The notes under the pieces: generated by a model
Told to the model about the DNA's origin: nothing
Databases searched by the model: none
The model's input: the letters and a program-made list of their open reading frames with translations, nothing else
Part shown: positions 22,281 to 35,500 of the stretch, one piece after another
How the letters are laid out: each line of letters starts with the position of its first letter
Position numbering within the stretch: the first letter of the stretch is position 1
NCBI GenBank assembly: GCA_030323885.1
Contig: CM059188.1
Location: 116,659,974-116,723,973 of the forward strand
DNA from: Branchipolynoe longqiensis
Taxonomy: Eukaryota; Annelida; Polychaeta; Phyllodocida; Polynoidae
Direction: 5' to 3'
DNA: 64,000 nt
Made by a program: the position numbers and the translations under genes

Positions 22281-23540
22281 TCTCTGATACATACATCGCA
22301 CAAATATCTAGGTAATCGGAGAAACGTGATAATTAGCAATGATCGTGTACATAGTCGAAAATTTAGCGACAGTAAAGTTGCATGGTCCGAAGAACCTTTT
22401 TTTTTTTTTCCAAACCCAACACGTGGGTCTACTAATATTTATTCTTTATATCCTACTTATATACTGGTGCATTAATTAATGATTTGGGATATAGCTGGTG
22501 GGGAATGTTGCACCCCTCATATATTGGATATTCAATATACATTTATTGATTAAAATTGCTGTCCTGTGGTTTTGAGCTTCTGCCATCAGGACGATCTAAT
22601 ATACCAATGCATATGCTATGTTGGATATTCAATGCTATTTGGTCAATTCTGTTGATATAATTAATCAAATTGGGCAATGAATTTTCATTTAAATTTACTC
22701 AAAAGTAATGAATACTAGGCAGTAGTCAACCTGACATCGATCTAACAAATAAGCATAGACAGAAAAAGGCCTGACAAATAAAAAAAATCTGGAAAATATT
22801 TGATGAATTTTTAGGACATCTAAAGTGTCGGGAGAAATCAGAATCCCGTTGATAAAAAGATTCTCAATTAAAGACATCGGACTATGCAACTTTAATCTTT
22901 CTACAAAATAATAATTTCACTTCACACCAACAATGTTCAAATTCGAAAGTAAATTTTTCACCAGTTACTCTGAACTAATGGATAGTAGGTTATAATGATC
23001 AACCTGATATATTTATCTAAATAAAATTATACGCAAAGATTCAACAGCCATGGGACCATGCAATTTCAAGTATATATGAAAACATTCCAAAATATAAAAA
23101 AAATTAATGCAAGCAAATCACACACAAAAATCAACTCGACAATTATTTACGAACAACTATGATTTTATTTGCTTATGATGAAATGTGCTATGTACAAACT
23201 GAATGGGTGGCGGTATAATTATTGGACAAGGCTATTCGAAGAGCTGATTTACTATGCAAATTAGCAGAAGAATGATTACTGTTCGCAGAGCTGAGGTTGG
23301 TTCGTGTAAAGTGTTCGGCCTCTCTTTATCACATACATTTAGATTGTGTATGCCCGCGTCTAACTCTATGACCACGTCCAGTGTGTTCGTAGCATGAGGC
23401 AATAAAATGATGCAAGCTGATTGGTTGGTTGCAGCTCTGCCAATTACAGTATTCGTGGCTGGTATTCGCAGAGCAGCTCTGCGAATAGCCAGTGCGATAA
23501 TTAGTATTAGTGTGATAGGGTTAGCATCTAAATAGGGTTC
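22281..23540. other. AT-rich gene-free stretch
   Basis: No supported gene. There is a T(13) run near 22398 and otherwise AT-rich sequence downstream of the PCLAF stop, which includes its unseen 3' UTR (below 23543). A short inverted motif GCAGAGCTG / CAGCTCTGC occurs at 23288 and 23475. Confidence 0.5.
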
Positions 23541-23542
23541 GT

Positions 23543-23582
23543 TTATTCGTCCTCATCGTCCGAGATCAGCCCATTCTTCTGT
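23543..23582 (-). CDS. PCLAF: PCLAF exon 5 and stop
   Basis: 40 nt after TCTATGTTGCAG. It encodes [12 protein letters not shown] then TAA (23545-23543). The acidic end suits the family. Confidence 0.88.
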
Positions 23583-26500
23583 CTGCAACATAGAAAATGT
23601 CACCCACATAACAAAATTTCAAATAAAACATTGTAAGCAGGAATGATTCAGGGCAAACAAAAAAAGCGGAAATCATGAGATTATCCGGGCGACAGATTTC
23701 CATCCTAGAGGCTAGCTACCATACCACACCTATATATATATTTTTTTTAAATGCCCTCAGGTTATGAACAAAAACCGGGGAAATTCACTTAAAACCGGAA
23801 AAATATCATCCCTGATTATATGCGCCAGAGTGACCAGACGGGATGGCCGAATGAGTTAGAGTGCCCGTCTCCCGTGCTGGTAGATCGTGGGTTCGAACCC
23901 TGGTCGAGTCAAACCAATGACTTAAAAATTGATACTTGTCACTTCCTAGCCAGGCACTTGGCATTAACAGTATAGGGCAGGGACTGGTTGGCTCAGTGTC
24001 AGGATAATGTGACTGAGTGGGATATCAGGTCATGGTGCCGGCGGCCTGGTTTCCCAGTGGGACAACACTATAAAGTTGCCATGAGTGCGCACTGTCACAA
24101 CTCGGTACCCGTCCTGATATGACCTTAGATGTTGCTAGGATGTAAAACAACAAGAAACAAACAATATGCGCCAGAATATTAAATTTTCAAATAGAAATTA
24201 CCAAGCGTAACCAACAAGAAGCGGGTTTGCCCCTCCCCAACCGTGCTATTTATTCTTCTCTAGGAAGAAGCTAGAATAATCTTTAATCAATTATGTAAGA
24301 CAGTTAAACATACGTTGTTGACGAACTGCTCCCGCTGGCGCAAGGTTCCTCCTCGTCCATCTTGTCGGGATCAACTCGCTCATTTTCGGTGGGCTCGTCA
24401 TTCTCTTTTTCCTTCTCACCTTCATCTTGGGACGATGATGCCATCAGGAAACCTTACACAAATGAGACCGCACTTAGAATGAATAAAAAATAAACGCATG
24501 AGAAAATATAGATCATTTCAAGAGCTGACGTAAGAACACAATGGATTTGAGTCCCGAGCAATATGAAAGATTTCCACGCTTTTGATAATCCTCGATTAAC
24601 GTTCACAAGATGCCATTGGCCAATACCGCACTGCCTTCCTGCAGCACTATCAATGTATGCCAATAAGTTGTTCAAACTCTGCAGCACTGTCAGCATACGC
24701 CAATACCATACCGCAACACACTTATAAATGGATGAAACCTGACGTACGGGAATTTTCAGTAATTGCCCGACACTGCTAAGTCTATGGGAGGAGATCCACG
24801 TTTTGGTGGAAATTCACCATTGGTTTCCCGTCTTTGAATAATAATAATAATAATAATTACTAGGATAACATACTATTAATATTGGAGCCACATTATTTAC
24901 AGATAACATCACCATTGATTTCGGCGATTTTTGCCAGACGATTTTCATCCCTGAAAGTAATTTTTTTTTTTTTAACCGAGGGTATGGTAAATTTTCATTA
25001 AACAACTGTACACAGGGATGAATGTGGTCTCGGAGAAAGACCCTGCTTTTTTTTTTAAAGCAGAAATCGACGAGGTGGATAAAAAATCCGGTCACAACAA
25101 TAGCAGCGGAATGCTCTCCAAGCAGAGTATTGACTTGTCAGAGGAATGATGCTAGAACAGTGCATGGAGAACCCATTCTTCATGTTCACAGAAATTCACC
25201 CCATGTACTGTTTAGAGGACTACGTAGCTGCCAACATTAGAAAATAGATTAGCTAAGCAAAACTCATTGAATAACTTCTATTAAAGCGATCGGATTATAA
25301 TGATGGATTTTTACCATCCATATACATGTTATGTATCAGACATCCATCTTCTATATATATATATATATAATAATAAACGGTGGTTAAGTTTTGATCACTA
25401 TTCTTCTGTTAATTGGCGCTGCCAACGCACATCAGCGTACTCCACAGATGCTTTGCTGCGTAAACCCGGCCGATTAGCTGTCAATTCAACATCGTATGTG
25501 TATCTGTGTGTGTATGTCTGTGTATGTATGTCTGTCTGTGTGTGGTTTAGTGTCTGTGTGTGGTTTAGTGTCTGTGTGTGTATGTGTGTGTGTATGCTTA
25601 TGTGTGTCTGTCTGTGCGTGTGTATGTCTGTGTGTGTGTCTGTTTTTCCTGACCTGACTTTACAGACAGACATACACAGACAGACATACACACAGACATA
25701 CATAGATAGACACAAACATACAGCACACACAGACACATAACACACACACTTTGCAGAGAGGCACAAACAGAGACACTCACAGACAGAGACAGACACACAC
25801 ACACACGAGTCGGGTATAGTCGAGTCAGGTAGTGTAAAGTCAAGTCAGGTAGTGTAAAGTCGAGTCGTGTAGGGTCAAGTCAAGTCGGGTGAAGCCAGAT
25901 CGGGTAACATCAAGTAGGATATGGTAACATCAAGTCGGGCAAAGTCACTGAAAACGGCGTCGACAGCAAAACAAAGGTGTACGACAATTTTATTATGTTT
26001 GCCGATATATGTAGTCCAAAACTTCAATTTTATTGAAAATTAATAGAAATACAGAACAATTTGGCATAAACATGGATACATCCATGCAATATAATAATAT
26101 AATGAATATATTTAAGACACAACTATCCATATATTAAGCATTTTGAGCTTAGAAACATACAGTACATGTGGGTATCAGTTAGTGTACACTGTGCCAGCAT
26201 ATTTATCAGGCTCATAGCAGTACACACCAGTACCAGTTAGAGGGTATTCCCCAATCTAAAAATAACTGGAAAGGTTAGCTACCCTGACAACTTTTCGCGC
26301 CCCTGAATACAGCTTGACCTACTTCGCCACCCTGGTGATAGCTACCCTGGCGTTATACGTTTAACACCAGGCGAGGCAAACACCGGTCCATGCATATGGC
26401 CCCAGGACGGAACAATTAATGTACTGTGGCCAGTTCTAAAACCTGAGGCCAGCTGCTTGTCCGAATGGAAACCAGCATTTTCCCTTTGACTAGTTTAAAC

Positions 26501-29500
26501 CCCAGCTGAAGTGTAGGTCTCCGATGGGTGTTAGTACAGATTCTGTGTCATGGACGAATCTATTTTCCTAAAAACAGTTTAGCGGTCTGAGAATCTTTTG
26601 ATTCCACAATGATGGAACTCATCAATGTAAGGGACTGTACATATCCCTTAGCCATCCATTCAGCCAGCTTAGAGATGTGTGCAAGCATTCGTAATACATG
26701 TAAAAACCTATTGGGTAGTCATGTAGTAGCAGTTTAGCTTAACCGGCTGTAAATACTTCCTATGGTCTTTGGCAATAGGTAAGGTGTAATGTGTCTTTCC
26801 AGTCAGCCCTGGCCATCAAGGCATCAGGAGTGACCAGCTGTAATAGTTAGAACATCTAAACTCTACGTCAGTATAGTACTGACGTATTCAGCAATATTAT
26901 TTTGAGGTGTATTAGTCTTCTATTTTTTTTAATAGAAATTTTGCTTTGGTTTGCATGTGCAGGTCATAGGGTGGGGGTGCATTTTGTCCACCCATAGACA
27001 TATTTTTAATGCTTCATTTTGTAGGATTTGCAGCTTGTTGAACAGTTCTTGCCTTGCTCCTATATATATTGTGTCTCCATAGTCAAAGTATGGGAGTACC
27101 ATTCCTTTGAAGACCATTATTGACATTTCTTGTGGCATGAATTTTCTTAATTTTAAATAACCAGAGTTTGTGATTGATTTTTTTGTATGATCTTTGTCAC
27201 ACATAGGTTGTAGTTTAGTTGGCTGTCCAGCTCTAGGCCTAAGTATCTGTAGTGCTTTACTTTTTCCAGCACCTAGTTTCCTAGTTTGCACTGGGCGTTA
27301 CTTTCCGGTAGTGGTCTATGTGAGAAGAGGACTGTTTTGGATTTGCTGGCATTTATGGTTATTTTATTAGATTCACACCAGTCATCCAGTTTCTTTAGTA
27401 ATGTATTTAGTGTATTTGTTACCTCTTCCTCAGTGTTGCGCTCAGCATATATGATTGGATCATCTGCATATAGCTGGAATCATTCAGTGTCTAGCCACTT
27501 CTCTAGGTCATTTATGTATATTATGAAGAGTAGTGGTCCTAGGACCGATCCTTGTGGGACTCCACATGTAATTGGCTTGCATTCTGATATGCTATTATCT
27601 ACTTTGGTTTTTTGTTCCCTATTTCTCAGATAGCATTCGATCCAGTTTTCTGTGGTTGATTTTATACCTATTTGGTTGAGTTTTTGAAGTAGTATCTTGT
27701 GATCTACTGTGTCAAAAGCCTTGCTGAAGTCTATGAATGCTGCCCCTGATATTTTGTTGTTGTTCATTGACACCAGTAAGTCACTAGTGAGTAGGGCTAT
27801 GGTTTTTGATGTGGAGTAGAGTTTTCTGAAACCCGCTTGCCTCGAGTTTAGTATATTATTTTTGTCTGTGTAGTATTTTTGTGCCTGTGTAGTATTTTTT
27901 CAATCAATTTGCCCGGGGCCAGTAGGATTGATATGGGTCTGTAGTTGCCCATGCTTTGTTTATCTCCACCTTTATGGATGGGGGTGATATTGGCCGACTT
28001 CCAGGCTTCGACAAATTTACCTTGTTCGAAAGAGGCATTAAATAAGTCTTTTATGGTGTCTGGGATGGCTTGTAGAGCATGTTTTAATACTTTAGTTGGG
28101 ATATTTTCTATACCACTTGGTATATTTGTGTCTATGCTCTGTATTAGTTGTAATTCCTTTGCAATAGTTTTGCAGGTGGGGATTTCATCTTGTATTTGTT
28201 CTGATTTGTTTTCCCAATCCCGTATGAATTTTGTCCTACTGAGTCAAAGTGGTTGTTTAGTTTGTCTGCTGCCTCTAGGTCTGTTAGTGTGCTGCCTTTC
28301 TCATTTATGAGTGCTATGCAGTCTTTAGATTTATTGTTGGGGAATAGTAGTTTTACATTTTCCCGGAATTTGTTTGTGTTACTACCCCATTGATCACCTT
28401 GGCTTATTATGGTGTTTTCATTGGCTGTTCTGACAGCTTTCTGAGACTTATTTCTATCTGTGTTGTAGGCTAGTCTATCTGCTTGGGTTTTGGTGCTTTT
28501 TGCCATGTTCCCTAATTTTTTTTAAATTTCTATCTGGGCTATTGGCTTATTGTTCACCCATGGATCTTGTGTAGGTGTAGTTTTATCAGGTCTAGTTTAT
28601 TGTATGCACCCTGGCAGTTTAAGTGGGCGAAGTGTGTGCCCCTGCCTAGTCTGTCCTCAACCACGGATAACGCAGTGGATGTTGGATTATGCGAGTATAG
28701 TATCATTTTGTTTGTTTGTGTTATTAGGTTGCTGAGGTGCAGGTACCAGTGCATGGGCATTTGCGACCCCCTTGAGATAATAAATAATAGCATTCATGTA
28801 ACCTGTGTAAAGGGAGGAGAGGTACATGTGTTGCTATTGTGTTAGTTACATGAAATAGCTTAGCATTATTTCTAAGTTAGTAGTGGGTTATTTTATAGAA
28901 GATAGGACAATTTAGTGTTTGATACTCAAGGTTTGTAGTTCCAGTTCTCCCAGATGCTGTGCCATTATGGTATCGACTTGCCTAGTATTCAGTATTCCCG
29001 CTGTGGCTGGAGTATTTTTGGCATCATTTTTAAAGCTTTCCTTGATTTTTTGGAGGATTTCTCCAATTTTATTTTTGTATCCTTGCTTGACAATTTCCCC
29101 TTCGTTTGCATTGTTTAAGAAAATGCATGTTCCCCAATATGGGCATCTGGTGCATTCTCTGAATGCTTTACATGGGGGGGTTTATCAATTTTTGCTTTAA
29201 TTCTTCACTTTGTGTAAACTTGGCTCGGACAATGTCCTCTAGGACTTTCTCGTTTGTTTTACACCATTCTGATGTCCTCCACACTTTCTTTGCAATCGCC
29301 TTCACTGTGTATGGGTTTTCCGTGTTGTCGATGAGTCTCATTAGGTTGTATTTGTCATGAAACTTGGCCATGATCAAACAATAGTACTGTTCAGCAGATG
29401 AGTATATTTTCCCATCTTTTCCTGTTATTTTACACTTGTAGAGGTTACTGAACGGAGAGTTGTGTCTCCGGAAGGACAGTCCCCATTCATGCTCTATGGT

Positions 29501-32500
29501 AGCTGCTTTTTCAGGGCTCATTTCTTTGAATTGTGTTATCGAATTCTTAGGGTTTGTAGGTTTTCCCATTTATCTCTATGTTGCAGCCCTTCATTATGAT
29601 CAATTGGATTTTTTCGGTTTTGTTTCCTCCGCGAGTATACATTTGCTGCACTGTTTTTTCGCTCAGCATTTCGTTTTCTGTCCTGAAAGGCCTTATCATT
29701 ACCGTTTCATAATTTTTGTTGTGTTTGTAGTGTTTTTTTTTTTTTTTAAAGAGCTTTTTGTGCGCTTCCTTTTCTAGTTGTATTCTTGTACTTCTGGGTA
29801 TGTCATTGGATTTGTTGCTGTCCGATTTGACTGGATCTGCAGTCTGCTCATTATTATTGTCACCTATTTGTTGTTTATTTTCCAGTTCATCTGTTCCATG
29901 TCTTTTTGCTTTTTTTCCTAGACGGTAGGCTTTTGTTACTACCATCCAGCCAAAATTACAGTCGGCATTGCTTAGTATGTCCTCAACTTTGGATTCTATT
30001 TTTTCGTCCTCTTTTTCAGGAACCCCATGTATCACGACACTGAGTTACGACAAAAAATAGAAAAGCATGTAAAACACAGTGGTGCTTCCATATAAACTAC
30101 ACGCTGCTCTTTCCACAACGGTGGTTAAGCTGGAAAGGTAGCAGAAAGCCACTGATCACGTCCAAAGCCTAACGCCTCTGCGTTGGCTAAATCAATCGTG
30201 TTAGATCGAACACCGGAAACAGAACCGACACGACCGTAGTTAATTGTCATAATGCAATCATGGGTATGACCCCACGAGGAGTAGAACCCAATGCATTCTA
30301 GCTTTTTGTTGATTAACCTGCAGCGTGTCAGGAACTGCTGCCTGTAATAATAAACATCAAAGCCTAACGTCCACGGTGTTGGGTCCAATCGACCATCGAA
30401 TGCAACCCCTGAGGACCCAAGGCCATAGAGGGGTGGGAGCAAACGAAAGCACCCTGTAAACAAGGGATGTGGGTCAGGACGCTCTCGACGCGAGTGTTAG
30501 TACTCACTCTGTAAGCTCATCACTAAAAGTGTTCCAATAACGAAATAAAGCTGCATACACCATCTATATAGCATTCATATCGATCATGGATCATATGTAA
30601 TTACATCAAATGTCATGGAATGTCATTAATGACTCTTAATGACATGGAAAACAAGCAAAAAACGTACCTTGAACAACACAGCGCTTTGACTTGAACCGGA
30701 AAGACCTGGGCTGTGAATGCCCTGGTGGAAACAGCCCGAGGTAAAATATATATTTTGCATTAACATGCAAGAAACAACCACTGTGTGATACAACTTCCAT
30801 GTCTACCTAAGAATCCTTACCTTTGATTCCTTTCTGCCATTCAGGTACTGGACGAGCCATAGCTCGATTTCCTCCGCCGGCACTCTTACTTTTACCTGAA
30901 ATAAAAATGTCAAACAGCATAAATGTTAATTAAGTAGTGTAGGTTAATTAGCAGCTGATATTAAAACTTATTACAACTTTATCGAAATGAATACGGAAAA
31001 TAAAAAAAACTCCTATCCACATCACATTCTAAATACCTAGGAAAATGCACCGACCTATCTAATATTGATCAGGGATGAAAATGGTCTCTGACAAAAAATA
31101 CGGAAGTCATGCCGAAACCCATAGGATTAGCACCGTCGGGGAATCGCAGAAAAACGTCGGAAGTCAGGTTTCGGCTGTCCTCGTGATTATATTATCGCGC
31201 AAACCTACCCATTCCTTGTTTAGATTTTATGCTCTTATGCTTTAGCAACATCTAAGGTCAGAACAGGATTTTGGACAATCAATTGATGTCATATATAAAT
31301 TATAATATACTGACATTTTGTAAATATCAAATATCAACAAATCACGGAAATCTGAGGAATCACGGATACATTTCATCACTGATTGATGTAGTCATGCCAC
31401 TACTGTTGCCATATCACTGTAGTATGTGTAGGTACCCATCAGGAATTCATTGTGCTATATGCTGCCACTCGTGTATTTAACAGCTATTATCAGCTCACAT
31501 TAATATATCAGGGATGAAAGTGGTCCCCAGCAAAAATCGTGGAAACCAAACCGAGGTTATTACACCGACGGCGAATTTCCGCGATAACGCGGATTTCCCC
31601 CCCATTAGATTAGTAGTCAGGGTATCGCGGAAAAATGCCGGAAGTCAGGTTTCAACTATCTTTTTTATGGTTATATTATGGCCCATATGTAACTATTTCT
31701 TGTTTGGGTTTTTAAGTTCTAGAAACATCTATGGTAATATAAGAATGGGATTTGAACTAACTACCTATTATCACATACATCCTGATTGCTTGGCATTTTG
31801 TTTAACTTTAATTGGTAAATATCACAAATCGCGGAAATCCGCCAAATCGCGGAGATCTTTCATCCCTGATATATACGCCATAATACAAATTTTGTGTAAA
31901 TAATCAGGAGTTAAAAAATACCTGGAAGACCACTACTTCGGGGATAACACTTAAAAAAAAAAAAAGTGCAAAATAAGACACTCGCACAAATTAAATAAAA
32001 ACACAATGACGTACAAATATGATAGTTAAATAGCTAGACGAAACAAAACCAAAGCTCAGTACAGTTTTAATTATTTCAATAATTATCTTATCTAGAACAA
32101 AAGTTCTGTCGATTCCAAGATTGCCAAATGGGTCATTAAGACTAATCAAACCAGGCCCTGGTCCAGGTTTCCTTATTGTCGTGCCATAATTCCTCAACAG
32201 CAGGGCCGGATTAAGTTAGTGCGGAGCACATAACATATGTTGTGAAGGGGTCCTACTTTTTTTTTTAAATACACATAAATATTAAAACACCAATTGTTTA
32301 CTTGCATAGTAATGTAATTGATTATTTTCATTTCCTATACAGTTAGTTAGAGACAGATGTCTAACATTTCAGTAATAGCATTATGAACATGTGAGTATCG
32401 CTTGCTAGCTTGCAAGGACTTCGCGCGGAGACCTTGAAAATGCTACTTTTACTAGTAGGTTAATAGCATATGCTACTTTTACTAGGTTAATCCGGAACCG

Positions 32501-35500
32501 ATATGTTGAGGCTGTTCTTCGGCAATTAATTACCAGGTTTCCTGTACCTATCGGCCAATCATATTTAAGACCGTTTTAAGACTTTTTAATACCAATTTTC
32601 ATACAATTTAAAACCTATTTCCACGCAAATGTAACATACATATTTAATTTAAATATTAACTGAAATTAGTGGTGATGCAATCCATGGATCTCTATGTGGA
32701 CGATCACTTCACTGGCCAGTCTAGTCTGTGATATAATGGATCTGCTACAGGCTTGCACAATCGATATTTTATTTGAAAATTTTAAGGTGAGAAGCCATAT
32801 ACACCTGACAGTGTTTTTATACAAACCTATAATCATAATAATAATGGCCAAATCCAATTTATAACGTTACCATATTTAAGACATTTCATGGCCTTGAAAA
32901 CTAAGTATCTGTGGGAACCCGGCTTACTCATGAATTCATTATATATTATGTGTACATTCATTAACTACTCACTGCTACTGGGTGATCCTGCTGCTCCAGA
33001 GGCTGGAGATGCCGCCACTGCTTTACGGGGAGCCTTGGCACCCATAGCTGAAAAATATAATAACCAACACTTGGAAGGGTTGCTACACCAGTATTTGAAC
33101 CATCATAGCTGCCTACGCCGTATTGATCAAGATAGTTTGGACTATTTCTCAGTAAAATTGTCCAATATTTCTGTAGAAAATAACAAAACACCAGTATTAC
33201 TAGACGATATAATATTAGCATGCGGTTTACTAGCACTTTTAAGTGTAATAATAAAAAGTTAATTAAATAGACAGGTCAAGTGCTGAGGTTATTCTAGTAG
33301 TTCTACGATCCTTCTTGATGAAGTCACAAGACTTCAAATTGTAAACATAGTGCATATGCGTACATGACCCATACGTGTAGCCTGGCGGTCTAAACGTTGC
33401 TGATACGGCAGATAATGTTTAAAAGGCACCTAAATATACAAAATAATTATATAGCAAGCCAAAATTGCTTGATTATTGTTCATATAGACTCATATATTAA
33501 GTGCCAATCATTAGACACAGAATTTAAAGCTGCATAGTCCGATGAAGCATCAAATTTTAAAAAACAAAACAATTATCTAGATTTGATTATACATATCTAA
33601 CTTAAATACTGATGCACTTATTATAAGCATTTGTTGCCAGTCTATAGAAGGGGATACTGGGTCAATTTAATATATATATAAAAAAGCTGCTACGGTCAGT
33701 TTTAGGTAGATAAAGGATTCACTCTGCACTTGCAGTACAGGGGTGAAAACCAACACATTAGATAAACTGGTGAAGGATTTCGACATGCTGGGGAAATTAA
33801 CTGAGCAAATAAATTCTTAATTTAAGAAGCAAAATATATTCTTTATATATGTCTTCATATTTACCCGCTACTTTTGAGTTGAAAATATAATAAACCATAT
33901 ACCATATATGTCCCAATAGACTCGCTCGCAATGTGCAAGTACAGACACATGGACACGCATCTATTTATTTCCCATGGGTGCAAAGTAATTATTTACAATA
34001 GTTTGTTTCAAATTAACATGTACCATAACCACATATGCAGATATTGTAAAAACATTCATCACTGTTTATTATTTCATGGATTTGTTTTGACGTGCCTCTG
34101 AAATAAAGGGGGATTGTCTTATTTTATGTGCCTTCAGTCTGAATATGATCGTAAATTTGTGTTTGCTTCCATTGGGACTTTGCTGGGGAAATTAACTGAG
34201 CAAATAAATTCTTAATTTAAGAAGCAAAATATATTCTTTATATGTCTTCATATTTACCTGCTACTTTTGAGTTGACAAATATAATAAAACATATAGTTTC
34301 ATAGACTTTAAAAGTGAAATTACTGCCATCTTGTTGTCTTGCATTCTCTCCCATTTCACCAACTCTGTGCGAATATGGGTAGCCATTTGATACTGTAGCC
34401 AGAGCCGCCGCACAGTTTCTACTTCCTGTTCCACACTAAAGCAGTTTTCACCAGCTTTTATATAGGGACTGTGTTCACCCCTGTACTACAAGTACGGGGT
34501 GAATCTTTATCTAAGTTTTGGGTAGATAAAAGATTCACTCGGCACTTGTAGTACACGGGTGAAGGACAACGTAGTGTAAATACGGGCGAAAATAGGTTTA
34601 GTATGGAACATGAAGTAGAAACTGTGGCTCCAGTGTCAAATGGCTACCCATAGAGGCACAGAGTTGGTGAAATGGGAGAGAATGCAAAAAGACAAGATGG
34701 CGGCCGCAGAACGCCGTCGATCTCACTTTTAAATCTTATTAAACTAGATATTATATTATATTTTTCAACTCAAAGGTAGCGGGCTATCAATAAGACATAC
34801 ATAAAGAATAATTGTTGCTTCTTAGATTGTGAAATTAGGCGCTCAATTTGTTAACCCGCTTTTTCGACCGTTTTTATATAGGGCTGGTATTCACCCATGT
34901 ACTGCGACTGCGAGTACCGAGTGAATCCTTTATCTAAGTTTTGGGGTGCTTGTCAAAACAAATTTGATTTTTACACTTCAAATATCTCAAAGGTTAGCCA
35001 TCTAATAATAATATACTATAATATAGAAGTAAGGTAGATTATAACAATCAATTTATTATATTCATTTCAGAAAATGACAAACTCAATATCTCTCGTATGC
35101 GTAGCCACTGCCTCCAAAGATAGTGGCTACGCAGAAATAAGGCACATGCGTAACAAACAGATTATAATAAATTTATATGGGGGCCATTTACCAATTAGCA
35201 CAGCCGAGCACTGAAAGTTGGGTTTGGCAGACTACAACAACCCAAAATCTCCATACAGAAAAAGTTAAATATCTAGAAAATCACACCACATACAAACAAA
35301 TCGCACCACATACAAACAAATCGCCAGACACAAACAGATAGCATGTTTAACAAACAGATTGAAATTAATTTATATGGAGGGACATTTACCGATTAGCAGG
35401 AACGAACACTGAAAGTGATTTTCTCGGCTCAACTAGCACAGATTTCTTCCTAGAAAAAGACTTACTCAATTGTTGGTATTGTTAAGATTCAAATTTCCCA

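Larger units (their letters stand above)
26935..30040 (-). mobile_element. Non-LTR retrotransposon with NADAR-like domain in ORF1
   Basis: Read 5'->3' on the minus strand: an ORF1 region (30035-28915), a short remnant of the endonuclease start (28793-28555), the linker before RT (28506-28144), an RT domain (about 28140-27290) and a C-terminal part (27291-26935). Most of the endonuclease (several hundred bp) is missing at about 28550-28510. Stops and frameshifts are scattered, so this copy is dead. The RT style ([23 protein letters not shown]) fits the CR1/Jockey group in the broad sense. It lies in PCLAF intron 3, in the same orientation as the gene. Confidence 0.85.

Noticed and set aside
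24314..24444. Separate small acidic protein starting at the ATG at 24443
   Set aside because: It has an AG acceptor just upstream and joins PCLAF exon 3 in frame through the PIP box, so it is an internal exon.
25490..25805. Cys-rich long ORFs (146 and 134 codons)
   Set aside because: They are translations of TG/CA low-complexity repeats and occur on both strands.
32888..33262. 124-codon plus-strand ORF
   Set aside because: It is antisense to PCLAF exon 2 and has no motif of its own.
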